A program made the position numbers and the translations under genes. This document shows, one piece after another, positions 12,201 to 24,200 of a stretch of 64,000 nucleotides of DNA. The notes beneath the pieces are model-generated. The model made no database searches. It was not told the DNA's origin and saw only the letters and a list, made by a program, of their open reading frames with translations. Source of the DNA: Gymnothorax reevesii (taxonomy: Eukaryota; Chordata; Actinopteri; Anguilliformes; Muraenidae); NCBI GenBank assembly GCA_029721435.1, contig CM056583.1, forward strand, positions 89,972,620 through 90,036,619, read 5' to 3'. How positions within the stretch are numbered: the stretch's first letter is position 1; the number at the start of each line of letters is the position of its first letter.

Positions 12201-15200
12201 AACATTTTCTGATGCAACTACCTAGCTAGTTTTGCTACATCGTTATAGTTTTCGTAGATGTTCACCGCTAACCATAGCTACAGAAGTGATGGTCGTGAGA
12301 GCGCAACTGATGCCGAGTGGGAAGGGAAACGAAGTATTGGCAATATTAAAATATGCATTGATCGAATGTTAGATTTATGATACGGCATTTCGACGTTATG
12401 GGATATTTACTCATTAATTACTAGATATTTTCGCATTTGTTGTCTGTCGCTTAAAGCCAGTTCATCACTCATCAGTGAGGACGGCTGGAAATGTGATGCT
12501 AGTTAGAAATCCTCTCGTTTCTCGGTGGACCAGCTGATGTCTCGTTAAGAGTGCCAACGAACGAACATCAGTCTCGGGTAATCGAGACAAATCTTGCAAA
12601 CATCATTCATGGTTAATTAAGCCAAATCCTGGCGATATCGGCGATAGCTAAAATCACATTGCCGGGATGATATACCTGTCATCTGCTCAGCATCTGATGT
12701 AGACTGATAAGTGACAGAAGCAAATCGTTAATGTTGAAGCAGCCCTGCGTATTTCAGAAAGTGCTCAACACCATCTTGTGCAACTAGCCAATGGACAATA
12801 TTGCACAATCTTTTATCATAAAATAATGCACTGGGACAATCACACTATCCAACACAATAACAGTGCATACCTCTGGGCGACGGGCGACGGTTGTTCATTC
12901 TCGGGCGACGTTACGTCATTATCAGGCAACCGTTGAAGCAGACGACAACTAATTAGGGGGAATAATACCTCATTTATCTCATCTTTGAAAAAAATTATTT
13001 TACTATATTTATTTACTAATTATGTTTGTAAAAAACAGCATTATGATTTAGCCCTGAGTTCCCCTTTAAAATTTTGATGTCTACCCTGGCGATGCAGGTG
13101 TTGTGGCAGAGTCTGTATTAAGCAGTTTCTCTGCTCCTCCAGGGCTGCAGTGGTAGAGTCCATGTGAAGCAGTTTCTCTGCTCCCCCGCAGGGCTGCAGT
13201 GGTAGAGTCCATGTGAAGCAGTTTCTCTGCTCCCCCGCAGGGCTGCAGTGGTAGAGTCCATGTGAAGCAGTTTCTCTGCTCCCCCGCAGGGCTGCAGTGG
13301 TAGAGTCGAAGCAGGTGCGAAGGAGCAGGAGAGGCAGGAACGGGTCGTCTCACCTGCGGGCCGGAGGGGGGATCAGAGCTCCGCACAGCACATGGCCAGC
13401 GAGGCCTCATCAGGTATTGGAGCTGCAGAAATGCAGCAGTGCACACACTTGCATGCACACGGGTTATCGGCCTCGCGCATCTGCGATGCATCACGCACTC
13501 AGTGACATTCACTATTATACCTGCAGACGCACACAGTTTCACCATATGTCCTGCGACACACACGCACGCACGCACTCCCGGAGAGAGTTTGTGTGGCATG
13601 AGTGTGTGCATGTATGTGTGTGTGTGTGAGTCTGTGACACTGCGAGCTGGCGTGTGAGCTTCATGGGTCGCTGCACTCGCCCCAGGGCTCGGGGAGCGCA
13701 AGCCTCAGCGCAGGTCTGTTCGGAGCCGCTCGGAGTCGGAGAAGACCGCGGACCCTCTGCCAAAGAAGAAGGTGAAGAAAGAACAGGTGAGAGGCCTGGC
13801 ACTAGTCCTCCATCTTACACAAAAACAAAGATCAGTGCATCTCCCCCCCCCCCCCCCCCCCCCCCACCTGCTCATTAATATTGGAGTTTCCTCATATCGT
13901 TCTCCTGTTCTCTCTCTGCAGTCTGAAACTCTTCCCCCAACTGATCTGAGGACCGGATCTCAGAAAGGTACAGAACCCGGGTCTTTTTTTTTCTAGAAAT
14001 TAGTCAAGTTACATACTCTAGGGGTCCTTAAATAACGGTCTTGAAGGCCAAAAACTGCTGGTGTTCCACCCTCCCTTCTCCTGAGCATCAGGTGTGGACA
14101 CAATCTGGCCAATCAGGGTTTTTTTTATTTTTATTATTATTAATTTTTTATTGTTAATTTTTTTTTAATTTGGCATCTCCTATCCCACCCGAATCTGGAA
14201 TGCCCAGTTGGAGAACTATGTACAAGTCTTGCTCGTATACAGCTCCCTATTGCCAGCTCAGGAGAGAGACTCAGCTCATGGCTCTCCTCTGAAGCACGCA
14301 CTTGTCAGACCCTGCATCTTTACTCTCATTGGTCAAAACTATCGCAAGTTCAGAACGAGGGCGGGGGATACCCGAACATGAGCAAGCTTAGAATCTCACT
14401 GACAAGCACCTGGGTGGCCAATAGGTGGCGCTTGAGCAACGAACAAGGAAAGAAATTTTAATAACCCTTCCCAGCAGTCCCTTCCCAATTTGCATACCCG
14501 CAGTGCTGTAGCCAATCATGCGCTGCCCTGGAAAAGCTGCAGACCACTGCCGGTTGGTACGACTGGGGATCAAACCTGCGCCGCGGTACTCGCTACTGCT
14601 TCGCAAAAGCGGCACCGTAAACGAGTGGGCTAACCCGGCAGCCCAATCAGTGTTAGTAATTGTTCATAGAGCTTCCTAGAACGAGCAAAAACCAGAACTG
14701 GATTTAGATTTGAGGGCCAGATATGGGCAGCCGTGACGTGCAGTGTTTTCTGATAAAGAGTATTGAGATGACTGTGACGGATGTAAAAATTCCCATGAAT
14801 TTTACCCATAGACTTTGTAAAAAATTTTCTTTTGAAGTACTTGCCGCTAAGTATTAATTCTTCATAGATTTGAGATTTTGCATCATATTTCCAAGTAACT
14901 ACACATGCTGTTTTTCTGGACTGGAGTCCGCTATAATTTGCACCATTTCTATTTTTTGCCAACATGCTAACCCTCTCATTACTTTCAAAACTACACGTCC
15001 CATGACCCACCTGGTTCTCGAAGCAAATAGCAAGGCATAAAAAGCAATACAGTCGGTTTGGTAGCTAGTTAATTACTTAGCTACTGTATGCTGTATTTAG
15101 TTAACCCATGCTTTACTTGCTAGTTATAAAGTCATGTAGCTGGCTAGTGCCAATTTAAACATTTTGCCCACCTTAGTAAGCGCAAAAACCTGGTTCCCAG

Positions 15201-18200
15201 CCAAATGGCTCACCAGTGAACATAGTCAATCTCGTCAATGCATCAATGACCTTGCCAGCTAGCTAGCTTAATAATAAATCTACTTGGAACTGCAACGCCG
15301 TAACTGCAGTTCCTGTGCTTAGCCTTTGTTTCAGGACGCTGACATTGAGTTAAGGTACTCTGGGTTTGTTTAGCCGCGCATCAAAGCTTTGTTACTGTAC
15401 AGCCCTGAAGTTACGGTCAGTGATAGTCGGCGCAGGCTCACACACCTCCTGTCAGCTAGCCTGCCTGTCATCAGGCCTATAAACAATTAAATGCACATCC
15501 TACCTTTTCTTGTAAACTGATAAAATCCATGCCAACCACCTCATCTGAAATTTTTTCCATGATAATCCACTAGCCTTAGAGAAGCATTACAAGCATTGGT
15601 CTTCGATGCTGCTGGCAAGCAGTCCAATTCTTTATGATCAAAAGAGGTCCGCAAGCTAGGCTACCGAAGTCCACTGTTGGTTGCAGAGCAAACCGTTGAA
15701 AACATTCCGGCTATGAAACTTTTTTAGTTCATAGTAAAATGTCTAGCAGTAAAATCCAAGTCCATCATTATACATCTCTGCTATGTCAGGCACACATCAG
15801 CGATGTTTCTGCAATAATCCACTGTAAGAGCAGTTCCTTGGATGCAGGTGAGCAGACCACTTCTTTATGATCAACAAATCTGCAAGCTAGTCCTACCTAA
15901 CGTCCATAGTTTGTTGCAAAACAAATCGAACACACATTCCGCCTGTAAAACCCTTTCTTTGGTTGATTGCGTCTGAGTTAAGCTGCTTTCACATCAGACG
16001 CAAAACGAATTTTTCACAAGACAGATTACATTCAAAGTCAATGCAAAGACGTGAATACAGGTAAAATGCGTGTATTTGTGTCTTTACATTGACTGAATTA
16101 AAAAATGATTTCCTGTATTTATTCATACTGTATAATGCAGAGTAACTTATCTGCTGGCATTCGGTCTCTGGTGCTGCACACCAAACTGGAGCTACTCTCT
16201 ATCATGAAGATATGATGTCATGTCACCACAGCTCTGTATGCAACAGTCAGATGTATCTAATTCATTCTTAATCATTCAAATCAAATGTCATTGATGGTTA
16301 AGCTTTAGGTAAGTGCTCTTCTAATGGTCTTGTGTACAAAAAACAGCAACCAAATATTGAATTTATGCAAGTTCACGGTAGAAGACCGAATGCCCCAACA
16401 TAAGAGTAAAGAATGAGTATGAAGAGTGGAGATTCTCCCTTGTGCCCTTGTGACGTCACGCATCGCCCTTCCGGGAGGCGAAATGGCAGCTCAGTAGTGG
16501 CCTTCGGACTGCCAGGCAAAAACACTCGCAACTTTTTCATCAATGGTCAAATTTTTCTCATATTATAAGCCATCAACCTATGCATGTACTTACATTCCGT
16601 TATCCATTCCTTTAACTGAGGCCTACAGTTCTTTAGGCCTGTTCTTTATTTTTTTTATGACTTTCTGGATGAGTCATCAGTGCGCTCTGGGAGGAGTTTT
16701 GATTGGCCGGCTAATCCTGTTCCTGGGAAGGTTCTCCACTGCTCCAGGTTCTCTCCATTTGTGGATAATGGCTCTGACTGTGGTTCTCTGGAGTCTTAGG
16801 GCCTCAGAAATGGCTTTTTAACCTTTTTCAGACTGATAGATGTGCTCAATAAGTGTCAAAGCGGACTGAACTGAAAAAGCCACACACAGAATCAGTGGAA
16901 AACCTAGAGGGCGCCGTGTTTAATAACTGGGCACCCAAAGCAGAAGGGGCAGGCTGAGGTCAGACAGTGGCAAACTGGGTACTGCAGAGAAGGCAGATCA
17001 GGTTTGATGAACAGGTCCGAGGTCGTTACCACAGAGCAAGTCCACAGGGAGGGGCAGGCAAGAGGCAGGGAAGAGGCGAGGGATAAAGGAGACCGTAAAC
17101 GGGAAAAACATTCAACAGGAAGTCTCAGAGAAGGAGTTTGGCACTGGGATAAACTATGAGCGCTGGGTAACGATAGGTGAGCATTGCACAGAGATGAGAA
17201 CCAGGAACTTCAATACATCAGGGCAGAATTGACAGCCTGGATCTGGTGTGGGAGTTAGCAGTGGAGAACCATGAATGGAGGGGTAAAGCCAGGAGTCTTT
17301 CACAGCATTTACATGCGCAGTTAAGTCGAGATACGGTAATGGCCCATTTAATCAGACTACTGTCCTTGTCTCAGTTTACATGCACAATAGGGGAATGGGT
17401 TTATTGACCGATACGTGTCTGTGTCCGCTATGATATTGAGAGCTGATGACTGTGTGAGTGAGTACAAACTAAGGTCCAGTGTAGAATTGTGTTGGGGGGC
17501 TGTGTATGCTGGGCCTTAACGGTCCTTTCTCTTGCCGTCATCTCCAGGGGCCAGCGAGATCTCTGACTCCTGTAAGCCTCTGAAGAAGAGGAGTCGAGCC
17601 TCCACCGACATGGAGCCGGTGAGCTCACTGTACCGCGACACCTCAGACTCCGACTCGCGCGGTCTCAGCGACCCACAGGTAACTGACCTGATACTGCTGC
17701 CTCAGAAATACTGCTATGGGCACTCTAACTGCTAATAGTACTTCTGCTGCCATTAATAGTACTGTTAACTGCTACTGTGACTGATAATGGTGCCTATTCT
17801 ACTGCAGCTGCTCATATTACTGAGCCTTCTTTGACCAGTAATATTACTACTCCTACTGCAGATGCTACACTGCAAATATTACCATGGGTGCTATGACTGG
17901 TCATCATATCTACCCCCCCAGAGGGAGAGGGGAGACATATTGCTTTAGGCTCGGTTCCGATTCACATCTGCTTTTGCGGCGGCAGCATTCGCACTTTGTT
18001 TCTGGAATGTAACTCCAAAACATTTGCATGATCTTAACAAAACTTTCCATATGGGTCATTCCAGCTCAAATCAACCAATTTCCGAGAAATTTCCCAGGTT
18101 ACCCTCTCAGATTCTTTTGAAAAAATACACAAGTGCTTCTCTATCATATTTATGCAGGAACCCAAAATATGAGCTCTGTATCTCAAATAGTTTTGAAGTT

Positions 18201-21200
18201 ATAACCCCTGGATATTTTGATAATTTTTTCTATTTTACTTAACTTGCCTCTCAGTGCAACTTCAAGCATGAATATCTCCAAGTGTTTTTAATATACAGCT
18301 TTGAAATCAAGTGTCTTGAGCGAACATATTCTGTAGATTATAAAAATGCTATCAGATTTGCTGTAGCTTGTACCCTATTCTTCTCACAAGGCTCTAAAAA
18401 TGGCTAAAAATTAATAACGTTCAAAATCACTGCCTCCTTTGAGCTCTAATAATTCAAAGGGTATGCAAAATAAAGTAATGACATTTTTTCAGCTGTTATT
18501 TTTGACAAATTGGGCCACATCTGGAGGACAACCACATTTATCAATACATTGGTTGAGCCAGAAGAATTTTTTAAATTTTGTTTGAGTTCAAAATGATCTG
18601 AAAATTGCTTATTTTTACATCCCTATGCCGGCATGTGGCCAGTTATATCACAGTACCATATTTTTTACCATAAATTCCAATATAACTAAAGATGATTTGG
18701 TGAAAATATGATGAAAAACAGAAAATAAAATTTTCTGTTTTTGTTTCAATTTTATTGCTGACAATTTTGCACTCTAGTGAGCGTCTCTCTCGGCCCAAAA
18801 CGTCCTGCAACTTTCACTCAGAGATAATGCTGGAGAACTGCCAAGGAACTATAAGATAACATTGGCTAGCTTCGTTTCCCTTGATTGCCATTTAAACATT
18901 GTCGATGACAGTGCATTTGCAGTAATGTTACTCATTTGATTTTGCGATGTGAGAGGTGCATGCACAGTATCTTAAAAAATAAAATAAGGAACCTTTCATC
19001 CCCAGTAACACATCAGTGATATGATGTGTTCCATTTAGAAGTAAAAGCATTAAAGAATGAAAGTTAAAAAATGTATCCTTTGTGTCAGCAATGACTTTAA
19101 AAAAAAAATCCATGGCTTTTTGGAAATGCTGATGGTGCTGTGACCTAATTTTGGAGAAAATCTTTTGATTTTTGTGGATAAATAACTGACGTTTCAAGGT
19201 TGGGGTCAAAAATTCATGTTGCATATAATTATAGAAGAACCATTTTCTATGACGTTTTATAATGTAGATGGGCTGGTATGGTATATCTGATGTCACAAGG
19301 GGCCATATTTATGAAGTCTCTTTGTGAAGAGGTGCTGATTCAGGATCAGCTTTATCTGGTTCATAATCTCAGATCCAATGTGAGCTAAAAGGCAAAACAA
19401 TTTAGGCCAAGGAGTTGGACCATTTGTTCACACTTTGCTAGCCCATGTCTCCTTTTAACCCATTTGCGCAGATGTAGATGCCAGCATCCGTAAATTTTGA
19501 AATTCCGAAGAATTCTGAAATTGAATTTCCAAATGTCTAGCTTCACTGAAATAATTTTCCAAAGTCTCTGTGTCAGTAATACTGAGTTATAAAGGTTAAA
19601 TAGGCTCATCCACAACAGGAAAAAATTGGCATAATTTTGTGTTCTGCACAAAGGGGTTAATAACATGTAACTTTTGCTTGGGGGTTGGTAGAAGACCAAA
19701 TGAGAATTATCCACTTTGCTACGATCCATAATGACCTGGTTGTATGTTATGTCCTATGCTGATAGGAAAAGGGATATTGGGGTTGCCGTTCACCGGAGAA
19801 AGCCTAAAGCACTGTCTCTCTCCCGTGCAACCTCTGCAGGTGGAGTTTGAGAAGTGCTCGAACAGCCCAGCAGCTGCAGACACAGAATTCTCCGACACCC
19901 AATCACTGGACTCTGCTCTGTCTGGCCAGGGGGGCTTCAGGTCCAGAACAGATACGGTCTGTCAGGTGGGACCTCCTGCCCTCGTGACAGAGTTAGTTCC
20001 AGATGCCGCATTTAAACAGGCCAAAACACTCTTAGGAAGTGAAATTCTTCTCATTATGGAATAGTGCTGTGCTTGAATGCCGTCTGAATCAAAACAAGAC
20101 TAAGTGTAACCTAGTATATGGTTGAGCTGCCTGGGCTGCCAAGTGCTGTGTGAGAATGTGGGCCCAAGAAAAGGGTGCTAAATGAGGCAAAGCTCACGCA
20201 ATTATATGAAGTGCAAGTTTTTATGCTTTTCCCTATTAAATCTCGCGACCGATACTGTCCTCCATGCTTGTTAACTGTGGTATCGGATGTGAGATTGAAT
20301 AGGGAAATTAAAAACACATTCTGACCAGTGTTATGATTCTTTGACACTAGATTGGTACGATGTGTTGCGTTCTTCTATCTCTATGGAATCTCGCAACCAG
20401 TACCAGAGAATACATGCATGGTGGACTGAAAGAAACCAAACTAATCCAACATGAAAGAATATTAGCCTAACAATGGTTGGATTGTGCTCGTACTGCAGCA
20501 AAATCGAATGCAAGTTTTTAAAAGACCTGAATTCTAGTTAGGGCAAGCGCAGCATATGCATCTGCTATATTCATATTTAATCCACCTTTTTCTGTTCATT
20601 AGAAGAAAATATGCATTAATTTCTGTAAAATGGCGACCAATATCGCCAAGAAACTTTCATTGGCGTCAAAAATTGCACATTGTGTACATTCTATATGTAC
20701 AAAATGTGTTTTAATTTAACGGTACATTTGCCTGATTATGGCAGTCTATTGCCAGACTGGATTCAAATACTGGTGTTATGTTGGCGTAGTGGGTACAACA
20801 ACGTTGTGGAGAAGTAGCTACTTCAATGACAGGGTGTGGCACGATCTTTTAAGCGTGATATTTTCTTAAATTCTTTGTTTTCATTGGTGTCGGTTAAAGT
20901 CGCTCTCATAGATACAATCAAAGTGGTCACCTCAACTGCTTCCTTTCAAGCAAACTACCTCTTGAACGCGCAAGGGAATAAGTTCATTTGGAAACCAGTC
21001 TGGACATCATACTGGTATTCTTGAAAATACTGAAACATAATAATGCCAGTGTCACTTCCTCCGTGTATGTAAATAGTCCAGCTATAGTCATAGTAACAGT
21101 TTTTTATCAATTTTTCCAAACATCATGTAAGTTCCTACGTTGGGCTGAGGGATGTTTAGCGTAATGTTACCGACCGATCTGAGAGACAAAACAAGAAAGG

Positions 21201-24200
21201 ACGGGATAATCACACGCATAAATGAGTGTGGCGTGTTCAATTCCACTTTTTAATTTAGCAATGAAACTCACTGAGCTCAGTGCCTTCAGACAAATGTAAG
21301 GAGGGGAAATCTGTGGTCTGGAATTACGAAGCTAATGTCACTCCAAACGCAAGAGAATAAAGCTGGGTAACTTAATTTTCAAGCAACACCGCGGACCTGC
21401 AAAAGCCCAAAACAAACGCGTACTGTAGCTTAACTCATGAAAGACCCCCGTTTTTAAAGGAGTAAACTTTTTTCAAGCCATGAATTTTGAATGGTCTGAC
21501 TTTACTAATTTCACTTACCTTCTAGAGACAAATCCACCAACAGCAAAGTTGGTTTCAAATCCAAGATCCAACAACAGCAAAGTATTCAGTATCTGCTGCA
21601 ATGTCTCAAAGCCGAAATTCCGAGACCCATGTATTTATCATGTAAATACACTGACCAGTAAAAACGAGTGACGTCAACGCCCGGCCAGCTAGCCAGCCAA
21701 TCGTTGGCTAACCAATCGTTGAAGTTCTTCCCCGGTGGCCGACCAATTGCTGAACTTCTTCACTGCCGGCCACATAGTTAATGATAGAAAGGCCAAACTC
21801 AACAAAATGTGTTATTTTGTAAATGTTAACTTACATTTGAAGAATAACCCATATGCTGTGTTTAGATATTGAAACATTTCAACCTTAATGGGGCCAAAAA
21901 TACGAATCGGAAGTGTTACAATAATTTATTGTCTAATACAATATACAGCGCCCTCCATAATTACTGGCACCCCTGGTTAAGTTGTGTTAAAAGCCTTAAC
22001 ATAAATTACATTTTTATTGAAGAAGCATACTTTCACAATGAAAAATGTAGAAAAATGTAACCTTCAACTCAAGTGAATTTTAAGGGGGGAAAAAAATCCC
22101 TGACCAAGAAATCTTTTTTTTTTCATAAAATCACCTGTTCCACAAATATTGGCACCCCTAACAATTCCTAGGCATTAAATGTTATTGAAGTATTTTCGTC
22201 ATTTCTACAGTAATTTACAAAGTTGATCAGAGTATCTAGGGACATTTAATTAGTAAATCATCACTTCCTGTTTCCCTGGGGTATAAATATGATGTGACAC
22301 AAAGGCCATTTCTCTTATCCACTCTTCAACATGGGAAAGACAAAGGAATACACCATTCAAGTTGCAATTCTTTAACGGTGAGCTTTGGAGAACTTTTTAT
22401 TTCTCTTACCATCCTCCTCACTGTGCGTGGTGGCAAAGTAACCTTGCGTCCTCACCCAGGCTTGTTTACCACTGTTCCAGTTGTTTTAAACTTCATAATA
22501 ATGATTCCTCTGACAGTAGATATGGGCAGGTGCAGGCGAGTGGCTATTTTATTGTAGCCATTGCCTGATGGTGCAGGTCAACACACATCTGCTTTACTTG
22601 AATTGTGTGTTCCTTTGTCTTTTCTCTGTTGAAGAGTGGATAAGAGAAACGGCCTCTGTGTCACGTCATATTTATAACCTAGGAAAACAGGAAGTGATGA
22701 TTTTCTATTTAAATGTTCCTAGATACTCTGATCAACTTTGTAAACTACTGTAGAAATGACAGAAATACTTCAATTACGTTTCATTCCTAGGAATTGTTAG
22801 GAGTGCCAATAATTGTGGAACAGGCGATTTTATGAAAAATAGTTATTTCTTAGTCTGGGATTTGTTTCCCCCTTAAAATTCACTTGAGTTGACGGTTACA
22901 TTTTTCTACAATTTTCAGTGCGAGAGTATGCTTCTGCAATAAAAATTGAATTTATTCTAAGGCTTTATCACATCTTAACCAGGGGTGCCAATAATTATGG
23001 AGGGCGCTCTATTTCTGAACTAGAGGTGTTCTGTAAGGAAGAATGGGGAAAAAATTCCAAGGACAAGAACTGAAAGCCTCTTAGCTGGCTACAGGAAGTG
23101 TTTGCAAGCTGTTATAGCTGCCCGAGGAGGAGTTGCAAAGAACTAGCTGACAGGGTTCCCAAACCTTTGTAGAAGGTCTTTTTCCTTGTTTTATTATTTT
23201 GAAACTATAAAAAGTTAAAAATAAAAATTATTCTTGCTTTAAAATGTGATGAAATGTGTCATGTTTAACAATGTAGCATTTAATGTTCAGGTTTTCTTTC
23301 AATCACTTGGAGATTAACATTTTAGCACAAATTTTTTTTTTTTTTTTCATTTTCAAGCCTTCATATTTTCTAGATTATTCATAAGAGAGGGGCAGAATTC
23401 GAATACAAAATAAACAACATAGATGGGAAGCTGTATGTGCAAGACCAAATCCCTGTCTTTGAAATTAGCCTTTTTGCAGTCCCTCAAATATGCTACTGCA
23501 GAGTAACATTTTAGAGCAAATTTAAGCGCCCAGAAATAGGACACCTAAAAGGACACCTTTATAAGTCCTTATTCCTCAAATTATAGTAGCAGATTTTCAC
23601 CCCTGAAAATTTGAAGGTCTCCGCTGAAATACTTCTCTCGATATCGCAGCGTGAAAGTGGCTCCTTAGAAATCGCCGTTCAAAAAGGGCAGGAACTTGGT
23701 TGCAAAAAATTTTTTTCATGACAAAACAATCAGGAGTCGAGAGCTAAAATTTTGGATTTATTCTATTAGAAGGTGAATATACCCGCTGGAATTTTTTTCC
23801 AGCCAAATCTGAGATGGTCAAGTGGGAGTCATTCGGACATTTGACATGCTGCAGATTTTGCGTGCATATTTTTGCCTGCTGTATAGCAAACGAGTATGGG
23901 TATTTGAACACATCCAGTCTTTCGCACTTGACTTCCAGTGTACCCCAAAACCACAGTGCTTTTGTGGTGGTGACGAGTGTAACTGATGTTTTATTGGGGG
24001 TGACTTTGATGCGTTTTGTGAAAACCAGCTAAATTTTGTTACACTAACTGTGGTTGTGGTTCCGCTCCTCTGATCAGATTTGTGAGGGGTTGGGGGATGA
24101 CCTGGTGCCCTGTGTGGGGGGATGTAATGGACTGTACCATTCTGGGTGTGTGGGGCGGAACGCCATCTCTCAGGGGACGTTCACCTGTGCGGAGTGTAGG

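Noticed and set aside
6031..13075. Idea that AAAGGGAACCCC at 6034 and TTCCCCTTTAAA at 13055 are ends of one 7-kb transposon
   Set aside because: Similarity does not extend beyond about 10 bases, and nsd3 exon A lies between them.
13081..13701. 206-codon minus-strand frame
   Set aside because: Antisense of the 49-bp array and exon B; repetitive ([13 protein letters not shown]) and without homology.
18928..19729. Two minus-strand frames of 122 and 114 codons
   Set aside because: No recognisable domain, AT-rich composition, inside an nsd3 intron and no splice or promoter context.
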